From contig NZ_ABIC01000001.1 in NCBI RefSeq assembly GCF_000172075.1, positions 116,904 through 180,903 of the forward strand: a DNA stretch of 64,000 nucleotides, written 5' to 3'. Positions 18,763 to 27,593 of this stretch are shown in pieces (the stretch's first letter is position 1; each line of letters starts with the position of its first letter). Under the pieces are notes generated by a model that was not told where the DNA came from, made no database searches, and worked only from the letters and a program-made list of their open reading frames with translations. The stretch is from Shewanella benthica KT99 (lineage in GTDB: Bacteria > Pseudomonadota > Gammaproteobacteria > Enterobacterales > Shewanellaceae). The translations under genes were made by a program, and so were the position numbers.

Positions 18763-19377
18763 ATGAGTTTTACTGCTTGGCTGAGTTTAGTGGCCATCTG
18801 TTGTTTAGGCGCCATGTCGCCGGGCCCGAGTCTGGCCATGGTGGTCAGACACACCTTAGGTGGCGGCAGAGGCAAGGGTATTATCTGCGCCTGGGCTCAC
18901 TCTATCGGTATAGGTATCTATGCCTTGGTGACCCTGTTAGGTCTGGCCGTGGTACTTAAGAAATCGCCCATGGTGTTTAACGGTATCGCCATCACCGGGG
19001 CCCTATATCTTGCCTGGATGGGCGTTCAGGCACTGAGATCTAAGGGAGGCATGTCAGATAAACTCGCGGGGGGGAAGTCGAGCGATTCATTCACGGCTGC
19101 CAGAGATGGTCTGGCTATCTCTTTGTTTAACCCGAAAATTTCACTCTTCTTTCTGGCGTTATTCAGTCAATTCGTCATGGCTGGCGATAGCCTATGGGGC
19201 AAGTCATTGATCGTATTTACGCCGCTCATTATCGACGGCCTCTGGTACACGATTATCGCCGTGGTGCTTTCCCATAAGTCAGTGCTGCCTAAGCTCAGAG
19301 AGAAGGCGGCATTGATAGATAAGCTATCGGGAGTCGTACTGATCCTATTAGCCGTGCGGGTGCTAGTGACGATTTAG
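18763..19377 (+). CDS. LysE/RhtB-family amino acid exporter
   Basis: A 204-residue inner-membrane protein of the LysE/RhtB/ArgO family: about six hydrophobic segments, an N-terminal SLVAICCLGAMSPGPS motif that matches the family signature, and FNPKISLFFLALFSQFV in the middle. Members export amino acids or homoserine lactones; the substrate cannot be read from sequence. Start chosen at ATG 18763, preceded by GGAAGTGAT, because 18 upstream in-frame residues from 18709 look non-membrane and lack a ribosome site. Confidence 0.88.
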   Translation: MSFTAWLSLVAICCLGAMSPGPSLAMVVRHTLGGGRGKGIICAWAHSIGIGIYALVTLLGLAVVLKKSPMVFNGIAITGALYLAWMGVQALRSKGGMSDKLAGGKSSDSFTAARDGLAISLFNPKISLFFLALFSQFVMAGDSLWGKSLIVFTPLIIDGLWYTIIAVVLSHKSVLPKLREKAALIDKLSGVVLILLAVRVLVTI

Positions 19378-19385
19378 GAGGGATC

Positions 19386-19420
19386 AGTTCCTAGGCTCTA
19401 GAACCTAGGAACTAGGAACT
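19386..19420. repeat. CTAG-rich repeat
   Basis: TTCCTAGGCTCTAGAACCTA and the following GGAACTAGGAAC: four CTAG tetramers in 35 bases, filling the gap between two convergent genes. Confidence 0.65.
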
Positions 19421-19422
19421 TC

Positions 19423-19773
19423 TTATTTAGAAAATATCTGCACCGCATCATCTTTAGCCGGCTCTTGCTCAGTCGCTCCCTGTTCCTTCGACTCTTGATC
19501 TTTAGACATGGAAGGGTTTTTAATATGATCATTTAGATTGTCTGTAAGCATTTCTTTGTATTCGTTAGTAAACCATTCAATGGCATTATCTCTTTCTGCA
19601 GACAAATCGGCAGATTTTAGAGATGCTTCGAAGGCATTGAAACGAGAGGCTGCAAAACGCATTGCTGTGCCGACTTTACTCACATCTTGTTCTCTAGCGT
19701 TTATCTCGTTGGCAAGTGCAATGAATTGATCGGCTAATTGAAAGATTGTGGTCTCTTTTTTTGCTTCTGACAT
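19423..19773 (-). CDS. DUF3144 domain protein
   Basis: A 116-residue soluble protein with the DUF3144 pattern: FQLADQFIALANEIN, an AASRFNAFEAS block and a helical body, followed by a low-complexity acidic/glutamine tail (QESKEQGATEQEPAK). Function of the family is unknown. ATG at 19773 is preceded by a purine-rich AGAGCACC region. It converges on the exporter gene. Confidence 0.8.
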   Translation of the reverse strand: MSEAKKETTIFQLADQFIALANEINAREQDVSKVGTAMRFAASRFNAFEASLKSADLSAERDNAIEWFTNEYKEMLTDNLNDHIKNPSMSKDQESKEQGATEQEPAKDDAVQIFSK

Positions 19774-19923
19774 GGTGCTCTCACTCTCGAATAAGAAGTT
19801 AATATGAATTTAATAAGAATAAAATCGTAATTTTAGTGGCCGAATACTAACGTAAATTAGCCATTAATAAAGCTCTCTTATCATCTATATGGGATCTTGG
19901 TCAGGATCAGCTAGGTGCTTTCA

Positions 19924-19989
19924 TGTAGGAGCTGCTTTAGCTGCGATGTTTTATTGGTACCAGCTCTCCCAGCTAAAGCCGGTCCTACA
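19924..19989. repeat. REPIN: inverted pair of REP elements
   Basis: TGTAGGAGCTGCTTTAGCTG opens the element and CAGCTAAAGCCGGTCCTACA closes it in inverted orientation, 66 bp overall. Paired inverted REPs of this kind are mobilised by RAYT transposases in other gammaproteobacteria; no full RAYT gene is in the window. Confidence 0.75.
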
Positions 19990-20022
19990 GATGTTTTTTT
20001 TGCTCGAAGCTTTCTTTGATTT

Positions 20023-20555
20023 CTAGCTTTGTGGATCCGAATCGATAACTACACTACCGTCGAGTGAGTCATAGGTGATACTGAGATTGGTATTGGCTGA
20101 ATATGTATAGGTGCATGAGTTATCAGAATTATAAGTCACCACATAATCAGTTTCATTACTGATGTTATTTGAAACACTGGGCTCATCGCCCGCAAAAAGA
20201 GTCACCCAAACAGAGATGCAGTCATCTGTGTTATCCAGTTGAGGTGCGCCCCCAGGGAGTCTGGTGTTCTCCAATGCTGCGCCGGCCAGCCATTATCGTT
20301 AAAGTCCATCTCACCAGATTCTGCATCGCCGAAGGTGTGCAGATCATCGGCGGGGCCTGAACCTACCCGCACGGCCCATACACTTCTTGCCAGATTAATT
20401 CCCGACTTGAATGCACCACCAGTCCCCTTTACCGTAGACACATGGGCATCTACAGATAGATTGAGAAATTTAGGCAGGGCGACCACTGCGAGTATACCGA
20501 GTATAATGATCACCACCACGAGCTCAATCAAGGTAAAACCTGCGGCTTAAGACTG
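20023..20555 (-). pseudogene. MSHA-like type IV pilin, frameshifted
   Basis: The N-terminal prepilin region reads AAGFTLIELVVVIIILGIL (class III prepilin signal and pilin helix), followed by VVALPKFLNLSVDAH and the MshA-type body. An in-frame TAA lies just before the AAG residues and no ATG precedes the prepilin motif. After NGWPA, near 20280, one base is missing. The remainder (ENTRLPGGAPQLDNTDDC...VWVTLFAGDEP...SCTYTYS) continues in another frame to 20023, including the two cysteines of the C-terminal disulfide loop. It would have encoded a secreted minor or major pilin. The 5' end is close to the divergent ung start. Confidence 0.82.
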
Positions 20556-20592
20556 GCCCTTAAGCTTTAGAGTTGCACACGCTGAGGACACT

Positions 20593-21261
20593 ATGACTGT
20601 ACACTTCAATTGGAACACCTTTATTGAAGCCGAGAAGCGCTTAGATTATTACCAAAAACTTCAACAATTTGTTCAGGGTGAGCGTAATACTGGTAAGGCG
20701 ATATTTCCCCCTCAGGAAGAGGTGTTCACCGCATTCGAGAAGACACCTTTAGACAAGGTGAGAGTGGTGATCATTGGGCAAGATCCTTACCACGGACCGA
20801 ACCAAGCCCACGGCCTGTGTTTTTCGGTTAAGCATGGTGTGAAAACTCCGCCTTCTCTGGTGAACATGTATAAGGAATTGCTGACTGATATTGCTGGTTT
20901 TCAAACACCCGATCATGGGCATCTCTCCAGTTGGGCGGAACAAGGAGTATTGATGCTCAATACAGTATTGACTGTCGAACAGGGTAAGGCGCACTCCCAT
21001 GCTAAATCGGGTTGGGAAACCTTTACCGCCCATGTACTCAAGCAGCTAAACGAGCAAGAAATGCCCATGGTATTTATCCTCTGGGGAGCGCATGCGATCA
21101 AGAAGGGTAAGGTGATCACATCCGAGCATCACCATATTCTATCAGGCCCACATCCCTCACCACTATCCGCATACCGTGGCTTCTTCGGCTGCCAACATTT
21201 CTCCAAGACCAATGCGCTGCTAGCATCACTCGGCACCAAGCCGATCGATTGGCAGGTATAG
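20593..21261 (+). CDS. ung: Uracil-DNA glycosylase
   Basis: A 222-residue family 1 UDG that removes uracil from DNA to start base-excision repair. Motifs: [18 protein letters not shown] with the catalytic aspartate, [12 protein letters not shown], and [14 protein letters not shown], which carries the catalytic histidine and the leucine that pushes the flipped base. Length and both ends match the family. Start ATG 20593 follows GAGGACACT. Confidence 0.97.
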   Translation: MTVHFNWNTFIEAEKRLDYYQKLQQFVQGERNTGKAIFPPQEEVFTAFEKTPLDKVRVVIIGQDPYHGPNQAHGLCFSVKHGVKTPPSLVNMYKELLTDIAGFQTPDHGHLSSWAEQGVLMLNTVLTVEQGKAHSHAKSGWETFTAHVLKQLNEQEMPMVFILWGAHAIKKGKVITSEHHHILSGPHPSPLSAYRGFFGCQHFSKTNALLASLGTKPIDWQV

Positions 21262-21269
21262 ATGCAATT

Positions 21270-21335
21270 TGTAGGACTGGCTTCAGCCGGGAGAGATTAT
21301 ATCAATAAACCCTCGCGGCTAAAGCAGCTCCTACA
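21270..21335. repeat. REPIN between convergent ung and nlpE-like genes
   Basis: TGTAGGACTGGCTTCAGCCG on the left and GGCTAAAGCAGCTCCTACA inverted on the right, 66 bp. Its position between two convergent genes suggests it may also act as a transcription end. Confidence 0.75.
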
Positions 21336-21342
21336 CAAAATC

Positions 21343-21831
21343 TTAATCTTGTTGCTGTTCTAAATGTGAGTCTTGCTTAGCTAAACGATAGAGTTCGGCT
21401 AATGAACCTGTGATGCGATTGCCTTGCATATCCAGCATTAACAGCTGGTTTTCACCAACCTGATATTGCTCGGGGTCATCTTTTCTACTGGCATCGCCCA
21501 GCAGGCTAATCTTGTTGCCTTCGCTGTTCCACTCGAATAAACCGGCTTCGGTAAATACTTTTTTAGCCTCATTCTCATCGCCTAGGTAGCGAGTCTCTAA
21601 CACATAGGTATTATCCAGTTTCAGAGTGAGAGTCGTGTCTATGCCTGAGCAACTGGCGCAGGGGGTCACACCTGAATAGGTACCGTTCCAGTCCAATGAA
21701 GTTCGGCTGGTATCACCTACTGGTAGAGTTTCTTGAGTTTGTTGCACGCTATCTTGTGTTGGTGTCTCTTGCTCAGAGCAAGCGCTAAGGGTAAGGGCGA
21801 GTAGAGATACGGTGATGATTTGTAGTTTCAT
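21343..21831 (-). CDS. NlpE-like outer membrane lipoprotein
   Basis: From MKLQIITVSLLALTLSAC the protein has a lipoprotein signal peptide with lipobox LSAC, so residue 19 cysteine would be lipidated. The mature part has the NlpE N-terminal fold pattern WNGTYSGVTPCASCSGIDTT with the CxxC motif and TLKLDNTYVLETRY. NlpE senses surface contact and copper and signals to Cpx in E. coli. At 162 residues this protein has only the N-terminal NlpE domain. The start at 21831 was chosen over the adjacent ATG at 21834 because AAGGA is better spaced; longer frames from 21879 would spoil the signal peptide. Confidence 0.85.
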   Translation of the reverse strand: MKLQIITVSLLALTLSACSEQETPTQDSVQQTQETLPVGDTSRTSLDWNGTYSGVTPCASCSGIDTTLTLKLDNTYVLETRYLGDENEAKKVFTEAGLFEWNSEGNKISLLGDASRKDDPEQYQVGENQLLMLDMQGNRITGSLAELYRLAKQDSHLEQQQD

Positions 21832-22107
21832 CATAATCCTTATGAGTCTTTGAAAAAGTGCAGCCGCCAATGTTAGCATAATAAACCTGCAAATTAGTCC
21901 CTTGCATTAGGCTTTTACATTATAGTGTGAGCCAGCTCGGTATGGTGTAACGCCTAAATAATCAAAGGGTAAATGGCTTGTTAATCGCTAATTTGAGATG
22001 GAACTCGACGCCAGCGTTCAGCGTATCTTGACGCTACAGGGCTTCGAGACTCATGCCTATTGGTGACAAGAGTTAAAAGAAGATCCTAGGAACTAGAACC
22101 TAGGTAT

Positions 22108-22743
22108 CTAGGATGTAGAGTCAAAAGTCAGGACTTGTGTCGGTGTCACCAGCATAGGCAGAGGCACATCCCAGTGTTCACAGGGTAGGCTTTCGACCTG
22201 CTGGCAATCATGAGCAAAACCTATGGGATAAGGTTTACCGGTTAATGACCAGTTAGCCAAGGTCCGGTCGTAAAAACCGCCGCCCATGCCCATACGATTA
22301 CCCGATAAATCGAAGGCCACCAGAGGCGTCACCACCACATCTAATCGGTGCGGTAAGATCATCTGAGTGATATCCAGTTTAGGCTCCCATATGTTCAATG
22401 AGTTCTGCACCAGAAGTGTTGAGGGCATGTAAGCGAGAAAGACTAGATTGCCTTTGCAAAAAGGATGAAGCCGTGGCAAGTAGATCTGAACATCTAGCTT
22501 CCACAAAGCGTCAATCAAGACACGAGTATCCAGCTCACCGTCATTTGTGAGGTAAAGCGCCACATGTTTTGCTTCTAGCTTGATGATTTCAGCCAGCATC
22601 AATTGCGCCGAGCTAGCTGCGAAACCTTGTTGCTCGCTTTCGTTAATACTTCGGCGGGCACTACGAACCCGAGCCCGGATCTGAGTGCGAGTCGATTTGC
22701 CGCGCGCCTGTGCAATTGAGTTAGATGTGAAGTCTTGTTTCAA
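22108..22743 (-). CDS. fau: 5-formyltetrahydrofolate cyclo-ligase
   Basis: A 211-residue enzyme (YgfA/Fau, MTHFS) that converts 5-formyl-THF to 5,10-methenyl-THF with ATP. The family's C-terminal active-site block is clear: VVTPLVAFDLSGNRMGMGGG followed by FYDRTLANW. The zapA–6S RNA–fau order on the minus strand is the classic gammaproteobacterial arrangement. ATG at 22743. A CTAG-rich repeat at 22082-22113 follows the stop. Confidence 0.93.
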   Translation of the reverse strand: MKQDFTSNSIAQARGKSTRTQIRARVRSARRSINESEQQGFAASSAQLMLAEIIKLEAKHVALYLTNDGELDTRVLIDALWKLDVQIYLPRLHPFCKGNLVFLAYMPSTLLVQNSLNIWEPKLDITQMILPHRLDVVVTPLVAFDLSGNRMGMGGGFYDRTLANWSLTGKPYPIGFAHDCQQVESLPCEHWDVPLPMLVTPTQVLTFDSTS

Positions 22744-22811
22744 TATAGTCTCCAGCTCCTAACCTTGATAAGATAGATTCAGTGTACCGCTGAGACTCCT
22801 ATCTAATCAAG

Positions 22812-22877
22812 GTTAGGAGCTGCTTTAGCTGCGATGGCTCATAGGGGGCGTCTTTCCCGGCTGAAGCCGGTCCTACA
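22812..22877. repeat. REPIN upstream of fau
   Basis: TTAGGAGCTGCTTTAGCTGC on the left and CGGCTGAAGCCGGTCCTACA inverted on the right, the same 66-bp layout as at 19924 and 21270. Confidence 0.72.
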
Positions 22878-22894
22878 ATTGCACGCTACAAGCT

Positions 22895-22924
22895 AGATTC
22901 CGGCCACAAGCATGCCTGAATGAC
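22895..22924. repeat. GATTCCGGC...GCCTGAATGAC hairpin repeat
   Basis: A copy of the 30-bp repeat at 4796-4825 with one visible change in the right arm (GCCTGAATG for GCCGGAATG). It lies between the 6S RNA terminator and the REPIN. Confidence 0.65.
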
Positions 22925-22937
22925 GGGAGGGGCAGAC

Positions 22938-22966
22938 ATAAAAAAACCATCACTTTTCAGCAATGG
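22938..22966 (-). terminator. Terminator downstream of 6S RNA
   Basis: On the minus strand AACCATTGC, loop TGAAAA, GTGATGGTT then a run of T residues: a nine-pair stem with two wobble pairs. It would end the 6S RNA transcript or separate it from fau. Confidence 0.75.
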
Positions 22967-22999
22967 TTCTCTTATTTCAACTTTACGTCGAATTTAAAT

Positions 23000-23181
23000 T
23001 GCTCCCCAAAATACCGTTGCCGGCGTTGACCTATGAACCGTAGGTTCAAGGCGGGTAAATGATTAACTCCTAAGGCTTCTCGGTACGAGCCGAGCCTGCT
23101 CAATGTCATCAAAGCATTCATCCTGGGTATGTAAATATCGGCACAGGGACATTGCCGACTGACGCGTATACCAGGGAGCAA
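23000..23181 (-). ncRNA. ssrS: 6S RNA
   Basis: The minus strand contains the conserved 6S blocks in order: a closing-stem strand GCTCCCTGG, GTCCCTGTGCCGATATTTAC, the central-bubble part GAGCAGGCTCGGCTCGTACC, GAGAAGCCTTA, CCTTGAACCTACGGTTCA, and the opposite stem GGGGAGC. 6S RNA folds as a long hairpin that mimics an open promoter and binds sigma-70 RNA polymerase in stationary phase. Its place between zapA and fau is conserved in gammaproteobacteria. Ends are judged from the closing stem and are accurate to a few bases. Confidence 0.9.
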
Positions 23182-23324
23182 AACTGGTTATCTGAAATGC
23201 TTAGCTTCATCTGCTATTGCGATGATAAGCCTTTCAGATTTAAATCTGGGTACTGACTAATTTTGGCTAGCGAGTAAAAGTAACAAGACTCGTTTAACCA
23301 TGTGTCATATGATCTTTGTACAGT

Positions 23325-23633
23325 TTAATCTTCTTTTACCGAACGCTCAATGAGTGCGTTCTCTAAAGTTGCCTGCAGCAGGCCAATTTTTTCATCCATC
23401 TGCTTATTATAATCTTGATTCTTTTGCTGTTCTTCCAGCAATTCATAACCAGTATTTAATGCCGCCATGATGGCTATCTCTTCGCGACTCAGGCAGTTAG
23501 TCCGTGCTTTCAGCGAAATCAACTGTATTTCGAGCTGCTGCGCCACGTGCTGCAATGCTTTCTCTTGTCCTTGCGGGCAAGCGATGGAGTATGTACGGCC
23601 TAGCAAGCTAATTTCAATAGCATGGCTGCTCAT
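23325..23633 (-). CDS. zapA: Cell division protein ZapA
   Basis: A 102-residue cytoplasmic protein that binds FtsZ and promotes Z-ring bundling. It has the ZapA N-terminal domain (EISLLGRTYSIACPQGQE...LQHVAQQL) followed by a long C-terminal coiled coil (about residues 58-96, LEEQQKNQDYNKQMDEKIG) for dimerisation. The gene precedes 6S RNA and fau on the same strand and is divergent from ygfB. ATG at 23633. Confidence 0.93.
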   Translation of the reverse strand: MSSHAIEISLLGRTYSIACPQGQEKALQHVAQQLEIQLISLKARTNCLSREEIAIMAALNTGYELLEEQQKNQDYNKQMDEKIGLLQATLENALIERSVKED

Positions 23634-23851
23634 GTGGCTAAGGGTCCTGATTATTGGCTCTTGAGCGGACTATATCGGTCTAAATCGAAAAGTGCAACAT
23701 GAGTAAGCGCTAAGGTGAGCAATATTGGATTAAATGTTGTTTAGATAGACAGGCTTGAGTGATTTGTAAGCATTTAGTTGGATTTTTAAGCTGCGAGTTT
23801 CTAGGCCCTTGTTCCTTGGTTCTGGATTTCAGCATCTGGCTCTTTGCCCTT

Positions 23852-23886
23852 ACTTATTACTTATTACTTATTACTTATTACTTATC
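23852..23886. repeat. Microsatellite (ACTTATT) x4 plus one variant
   Basis: Four perfect 7-bp units ACTTATT followed by ACTTATC in the zapA/ygfB divergent spacer. The unit is not a multiple of three and could slip during replication, but it lies outside genes. Confidence 0.85.
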
Positions 23887-23922
23887 GCTTAAAACTTATC
23901 ACTTTCCTATCCTTCCCTGCTC

Positions 23923-23954
23923 CAAGGTTCTAGGAACTCGTTTCTAGAACCTTG
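23923..23954. repeat. Inverted CTAG repeat
   Basis: CAAGGTTCTAG and CTAGAACCTTG form a perfect 11-bp stem around GAACTCGTTT, followed by TTTAAT. It belongs to the CTAG-rich family and could act as a hairpin terminator. Confidence 0.7.
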
Positions 23955-24021
23955 TTTAATTTGGCCGAGCGTCCCACTTCTGCTAGCATGGGCTGAGTAT
24001 TTTCAGCCTGTGGAAACAGTT

Positions 24022-24597
24022 ATGGCAACTCCTCCTTCTCTACGTATAGATAATTTATTAGCAGCTTTAGATGCAGCCGAAATTGGTCAGACACCGGTAG
24101 AAGTTCATGGTGCCTTAGTGGGAATTATTTGTGGTGGTGTCGAGCAGTCGAAAGATACCTGGTGTAAACCTCTGCTTGAGCTGATGAATGATGGTCATCC
24201 TCTACCAGATCCACTGCACCTGCTGATCGAGGAGCTCTACCAAGATACCTTGAGCAGAATCTCGGATATCGAATTTGGTTTCTCGCCCATGTTGCCGGAA
24301 GAGGAAGAGCCTCTTACTCAGCGCGTCGAGGCTCTGTCGTTATGGGTACAGAGCTTCTTAACCGGTATTGCCATGGTGCAGCCTAAAATTGACAAGGCTT
24401 CTGCCGACGTACAGGAAGTCATCAAAGATCTGGCGGATATCGCCCTGATCGAGTTCGATGTGGCCGAAGATGAGGAGTCGGAATTGGCCTATATGGAGCT
24501 GATGGAGTTTGCCAAGGTGGCGGCGTTACTCTGCTATTCTGAGTTTGGCCCAGATTTGACAGATCTAAATCAAAAAGAAGCCAACGTAATTCATTAA
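24022..24597 (+). CDS. ygfB: YgfB family protein (UPF0149)
   Basis: A 191-residue acidic, helical protein of the YgfB/UPF0149 family (LLAALDAAEIGQTPVEVHGA, LVGIICGG, LSLWVQSFLTGIA, DIALIEFDVAEDEE). Its E. coli homologue lies just before pepP-ubiH-ubiI. Here ubiH follows after only 71 bases and pepP is absent from between them. The start at ATG 24022 is preferred to the GTG at 24010; neither has a strong ribosome site. Molecular role in this organism unknown. Confidence 0.9.
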   Translation: MATPPSLRIDNLLAALDAAEIGQTPVEVHGALVGIICGGVEQSKDTWCKPLLELMNDGHPLPDPLHLLIEELYQDTLSRISDIEFGFSPMLPEEEEPLTQRVEALSLWVQSFLTGIAMVQPKIDKASADVQEVIKDLADIALIEFDVAEDEESELAYMELMEFAKVAALLCYSEFGPDLTDLNQKEANVIH

Positions 24598-24668
24598 AAT
24601 AGTTCCTCATTATTGTATCTAGACTTGCCGCAGCCCCTATACGACTCGCGGCAAATTAGAGAAGACCA

Positions 24669-25946
24669 ATGACAGCTGATATAGAAACAAACAGCAATAC
24701 AACAAACTCCCATACCCTGGAAACTCAGGACGTCAAACTGGTCGATGTTGCCATTGTTGGCGGCGCTATGACTGGTGCTACCTTAGCCTTAAGCTTAAAG
24801 AAGTTGAGCGAAAAGTTAAACAGGCCCCTCAAGATAGCCCTTATAGAGGCACACAAACCCGGCAGTGAACACCCAGGTTTCGATGCGCGCTCCATCGCCA
24901 TCGCCCACGGTTCTATCTTCGAGCTTAAACGCCTTGGACTCTGGTCTAAGCTTGCTCATCTTGGCACGCCCATTGAGAACATACATATCTCAGACCGCGG
25001 ACACTTTGGCATGACAGAGCTCAATGCTGAAGACTTTCATCTGCAGAGTTTAGGTCAGGTTGTGGAGTTAGAGCGGGTCGGTCAAGTGCTGTTTAAGCAG
25101 CTCGAAGCCAGTGATGTCCAGCTTCATTGTCCAGAGACGCTCGCCCATGTCGAGGCTCAAGTCGATTGCCAGCTGCTCACGCTCAATGATGGCACTCAGA
25201 TCAAAACGGCCTTGCTGGTGGCCGCCGACGGAGTAAATTCCAAAGTCAGGCAAGCCTTCAACTTACCCTTAGAACAGGTGGACTTCGAGCAAGTCGCACT
25301 AGTCGCTAACGTCGAGACCGATAAGCCTCACAATAATTGGGCCTTCGAGCGTTTCACCAATACAGGTCCCTTAGCCGTATTACCTATGGCGCCGCTCAAG
25401 GGGGATCCGCGGGTGTCTCTGGTGTGGGCACTTACCCCCAGTGAAGCCGAGCGTTTACAGTCGGTTGCCAAAGACGAGTTCTTAGCCGAATTGCAGCAGG
25501 CCTTTGGTTTTCGCGCCGGACGATTTACCCAAGTGGGTGAGCGTTTCTCCTACCCCTTGTTAATGTCACACATGCCCAGACCCATCTATCACAGAACCGT
25601 GTTTATCGGTAATGCGGCGCAGACTCTACATCCCATTGCCGGTCAGGGTTTTAACTTAGGCCTGCGGGACTTAGTCAGCTTGCTTGACGTGGTTAAGCAG
25701 CGCTTACTCGCTGAAGGTGAGGCGGTGGATCTTGGCTCAGCCAAGCTGACCCACACTTACCTTAAGAGCCGCGAAAAAGACAGATTCAGCACCATGACCA
25801 ATGTCGAATTTTTGGTGCGCGGCTTTTCTAATGACCACTGGCCATTAGTGGTCGGGCGTAGCCTGGGCTTAAGGCTACTCTCTTGGCTGCCGCCACTGAA
25901 AGTGCCGGTAGCCAGGGCCGCCATGGGCTGGAAGTCGGTAAGCTAA
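24669..25946 (+). CDS. ubiH: Ubiquinone biosynthesis hydroxylase UbiH
   Basis: A 425-residue FAD-dependent aromatic monooxygenase of ubiquinone synthesis (C1-type ring hydroxylation in E. coli). The FAD dinucleotide motif VAIVGGAMTGATLALSL is near residue 27, preceded by a low-complexity polar N-terminus. The second FAD motif FIGNAAQTLHPIAGQGFNLG is near 315. The usual GD in this motif is GN, as is common in UbiH. It lies in the ygfB-ubiH-ubiI set, 118 bases before ubiI, consistent with one operon. ATG at 24669 follows GAGAAGACCA. Confidence 0.92.
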   Translation: MTADIETNSNTTNSHTLETQDVKLVDVAIVGGAMTGATLALSLKKLSEKLNRPLKIALIEAHKPGSEHPGFDARSIAIAHGSIFELKRLGLWSKLAHLGTPIENIHISDRGHFGMTELNAEDFHLQSLGQVVELERVGQVLFKQLEASDVQLHCPETLAHVEAQVDCQLLTLNDGTQIKTALLVAADGVNSKVRQAFNLPLEQVDFEQVALVANVETDKPHNNWAFERFTNTGPLAVLPMAPLKGDPRVSLVWALTPSEAERLQSVAKDEFLAELQQAFGFRAGRFTQVGERFSYPLLMSHMPRPIYHRTVFIGNAAQTLHPIAGQGFNLGLRDLVSLLDVVKQRLLAEGEAVDLGSAKLTHTYLKSREKDRFSTMTNVEFLVRGFSNDHWPLVVGRSLGLRLLSWLPPLKVPVARAAMGWKSVS

Positions 25947-26064
25947 TTCTTAATAAGGGATGTTTAAAAGGCTCTGGTAAAAGATTGCTCTTGCTCTAAG
26001 GGCTATTTAAAAGATTTATACGAATTTACATATAACGCTCTAGATCTTAAGTGAAGGAAGTGAG

Positions 26065-27291
26065 ATGCACATAAATTCAAGTGCAATGCAAACCTATGAT
26101 GTCGCGATTATTGGCGGCGGTATGGTGGGATTAGCTACCGCTATCGGACTGGCGATGGATGAACTGCGCGTGGTGGTTATCGACGCGGGAGAGGCTCGCG
26201 CCGTCTCCGGCGTAGCCAAACTCAGGGTCAGCGCCATCAACAAAGCTAGTCAGCGCTTACTGCAAAACTTAGGTGCCTGGAGTTATCTGGACGATGGGCG
26301 CGTCAGCCCCTACCAGAAGATGGAAGTCTGGGACAAGGACAGCCTAGGCAAGATTGGCTTCGACGCTCACTCTCTCAGTGAAGAGTATCTCGGCAGCATC
26401 ATCGAAAATGACAACATACGTTTTGCCCTGTCTAAGCGGGCTGCTGAGTTCGATGAAATAACTTATCTTGAGAACCATAGACTCGATAAAATCGCTTTCG
26501 GTGAACGTGAAGCCTGGTTGACTTTAGACAATGGGGACAATATCAGCGCCGCCTTGGTTATCGGCGCCGATGGCGCCAATTCTTGGGTGCGTGAGCAGTG
26601 TAAAATCCCTATGACCTTCTGGGATTATGGCCATCATGCCGTGGTGGCCAGCATTCGCACCGAAATTCCACATCAAGATACCGCCCGTCAGGTGTTTCTC
26701 AAAGACGGACCCTTGGCATTCTTGCCCCTGTATGAACATAATTTATGTTCCATCGTCTGGTCGGTACCGCCGGCCAAGGCGCAGCAATTGCTGGCGGCGA
26801 GCAAGCAGGAGTTTGAGCGCACCCTCACCGCCGAGTTCGATGGCCGCATGGGCATGTGTCACCTCGAGTGTGAGCCTCAGGCTTTTCCGTTGCGTATGCG
26901 TTACGCCCGTCATTTTGCCCGCCATCGCATGTTACTGGCAGGCGACGCGGCGCATACCATACACCCGTTAGCGGGGCAGGGGGTCAACCTTGGCTTTTTA
27001 GACGCGGCGGCGATTATCGAGACCATAACCGAGCTTAAGTTAGACGGCAAAGATATCGGTGATTACAGTAATTTACGTGCACTTGAACGTTGGCGAAAGG
27101 CTGATGCGCTGGAGATGATTGCCGCGATGGAAGGTTTCAAGCGTTTATTCGAAGGTAGCAATCCTGTTAAGAAAGCATTACGGAATTTCGGCTTGAATTT
27201 AGTCGATAACCTTTCTCCTGTGAAAACACTGTTTATACAGCAGGCCATGGGTAACAAAAACAACCTGCCAAAGCTATGCAAACTAGACTAG
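26065..27291 (+). CDS. ubiI: UbiI/VisC-like FAD-dependent hydroxylase
   Basis: A 408-residue paralogue of UbiH with FAD motif VAIIGGGMVGLATAIGL near residue 13, the DG fingerprint ALVIGADGANSWVREQ and the second FAD motif LAGDAAHTIHPLAGQGVNLG near 300. UbiI (VisC) performs the C5-hydroxylation of the ubiquinone ring. ATG at 26065 is preceded by GAAGGAAGTGAG, a strong ribosome site. The order ygfB-ubiH-ubiI is conserved; gcvT follows downstream after a 435-base leader region with its own promoter. Confidence 0.9.
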   Translation: MHINSSAMQTYDVAIIGGGMVGLATAIGLAMDELRVVVIDAGEARAVSGVAKLRVSAINKASQRLLQNLGAWSYLDDGRVSPYQKMEVWDKDSLGKIGFDAHSLSEEYLGSIIENDNIRFALSKRAAEFDEITYLENHRLDKIAFGEREAWLTLDNGDNISAALVIGADGANSWVREQCKIPMTFWDYGHHAVVASIRTEIPHQDTARQVFLKDGPLAFLPLYEHNLCSIVWSVPPAKAQQLLAASKQEFERTLTAEFDGRMGMCHLECEPQAFPLRMRYARHFARHRMLLAGDAAHTIHPLAGQGVNLGFLDAAAIIETITELKLDGKDIGDYSNLRALERWRKADALEMIAAMEGFKRLFEGSNPVKKALRNFGLNLVDNLSPVKTLFIQQAMGNKNNLPKLCKLD

Positions 27292-27435
27292 GCACTTGAG
27301 TCAACTAAGGCTATTAAGTCTAGTATTTCAGTGAGTTAATCTCAGTGAATGTGTAAACAATATTCAGGTGTTAAAAAGCGACATGTTCAGCATGAGAAAA
27401 AGTAATGACGAAAGGATTCGGATTAGAAAATTCTC

Positions 27436-27466
27436 TTGTATACAAAATGGTGTTGCGAGGTATAAT
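27436..27466 (+). promoter_or_regulatory. Candidate sigma-70 promoter of gcvTHP
   Basis: A perfect TATAAT at 27461-27466 lies 19 bases after TTGTAT (27436-27441), a slightly long spacer. Transcripts would start near 27473, giving about 250 bases of leader before gcvT. An inverted repeat CGATGAG...CTCATCG follows at 27486-27519. Confidence 0.5.
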
Positions 27467-27593
27467 TTCGCCGCATTTTAGTATCGATGAGATTTTGTTT
27501 CTTAAAGGAAACTCATCGCTGCAATTTTATCTAACGCAATTGATGCATGTATTACGACCGACTATTTAAACAGTAAATAGTGACAGGAGTAAT

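Noticed and set aside
19924..22877. CRISPR array
   Set aside because: The REP units recur but are imperfect, palindromic and not separated by regular spacers; no cas genes are present.
23759..23947. 62-codon frame before ygfB
   Set aside because: It is generated by the ACTTATT microsatellite and CTAG repeat.
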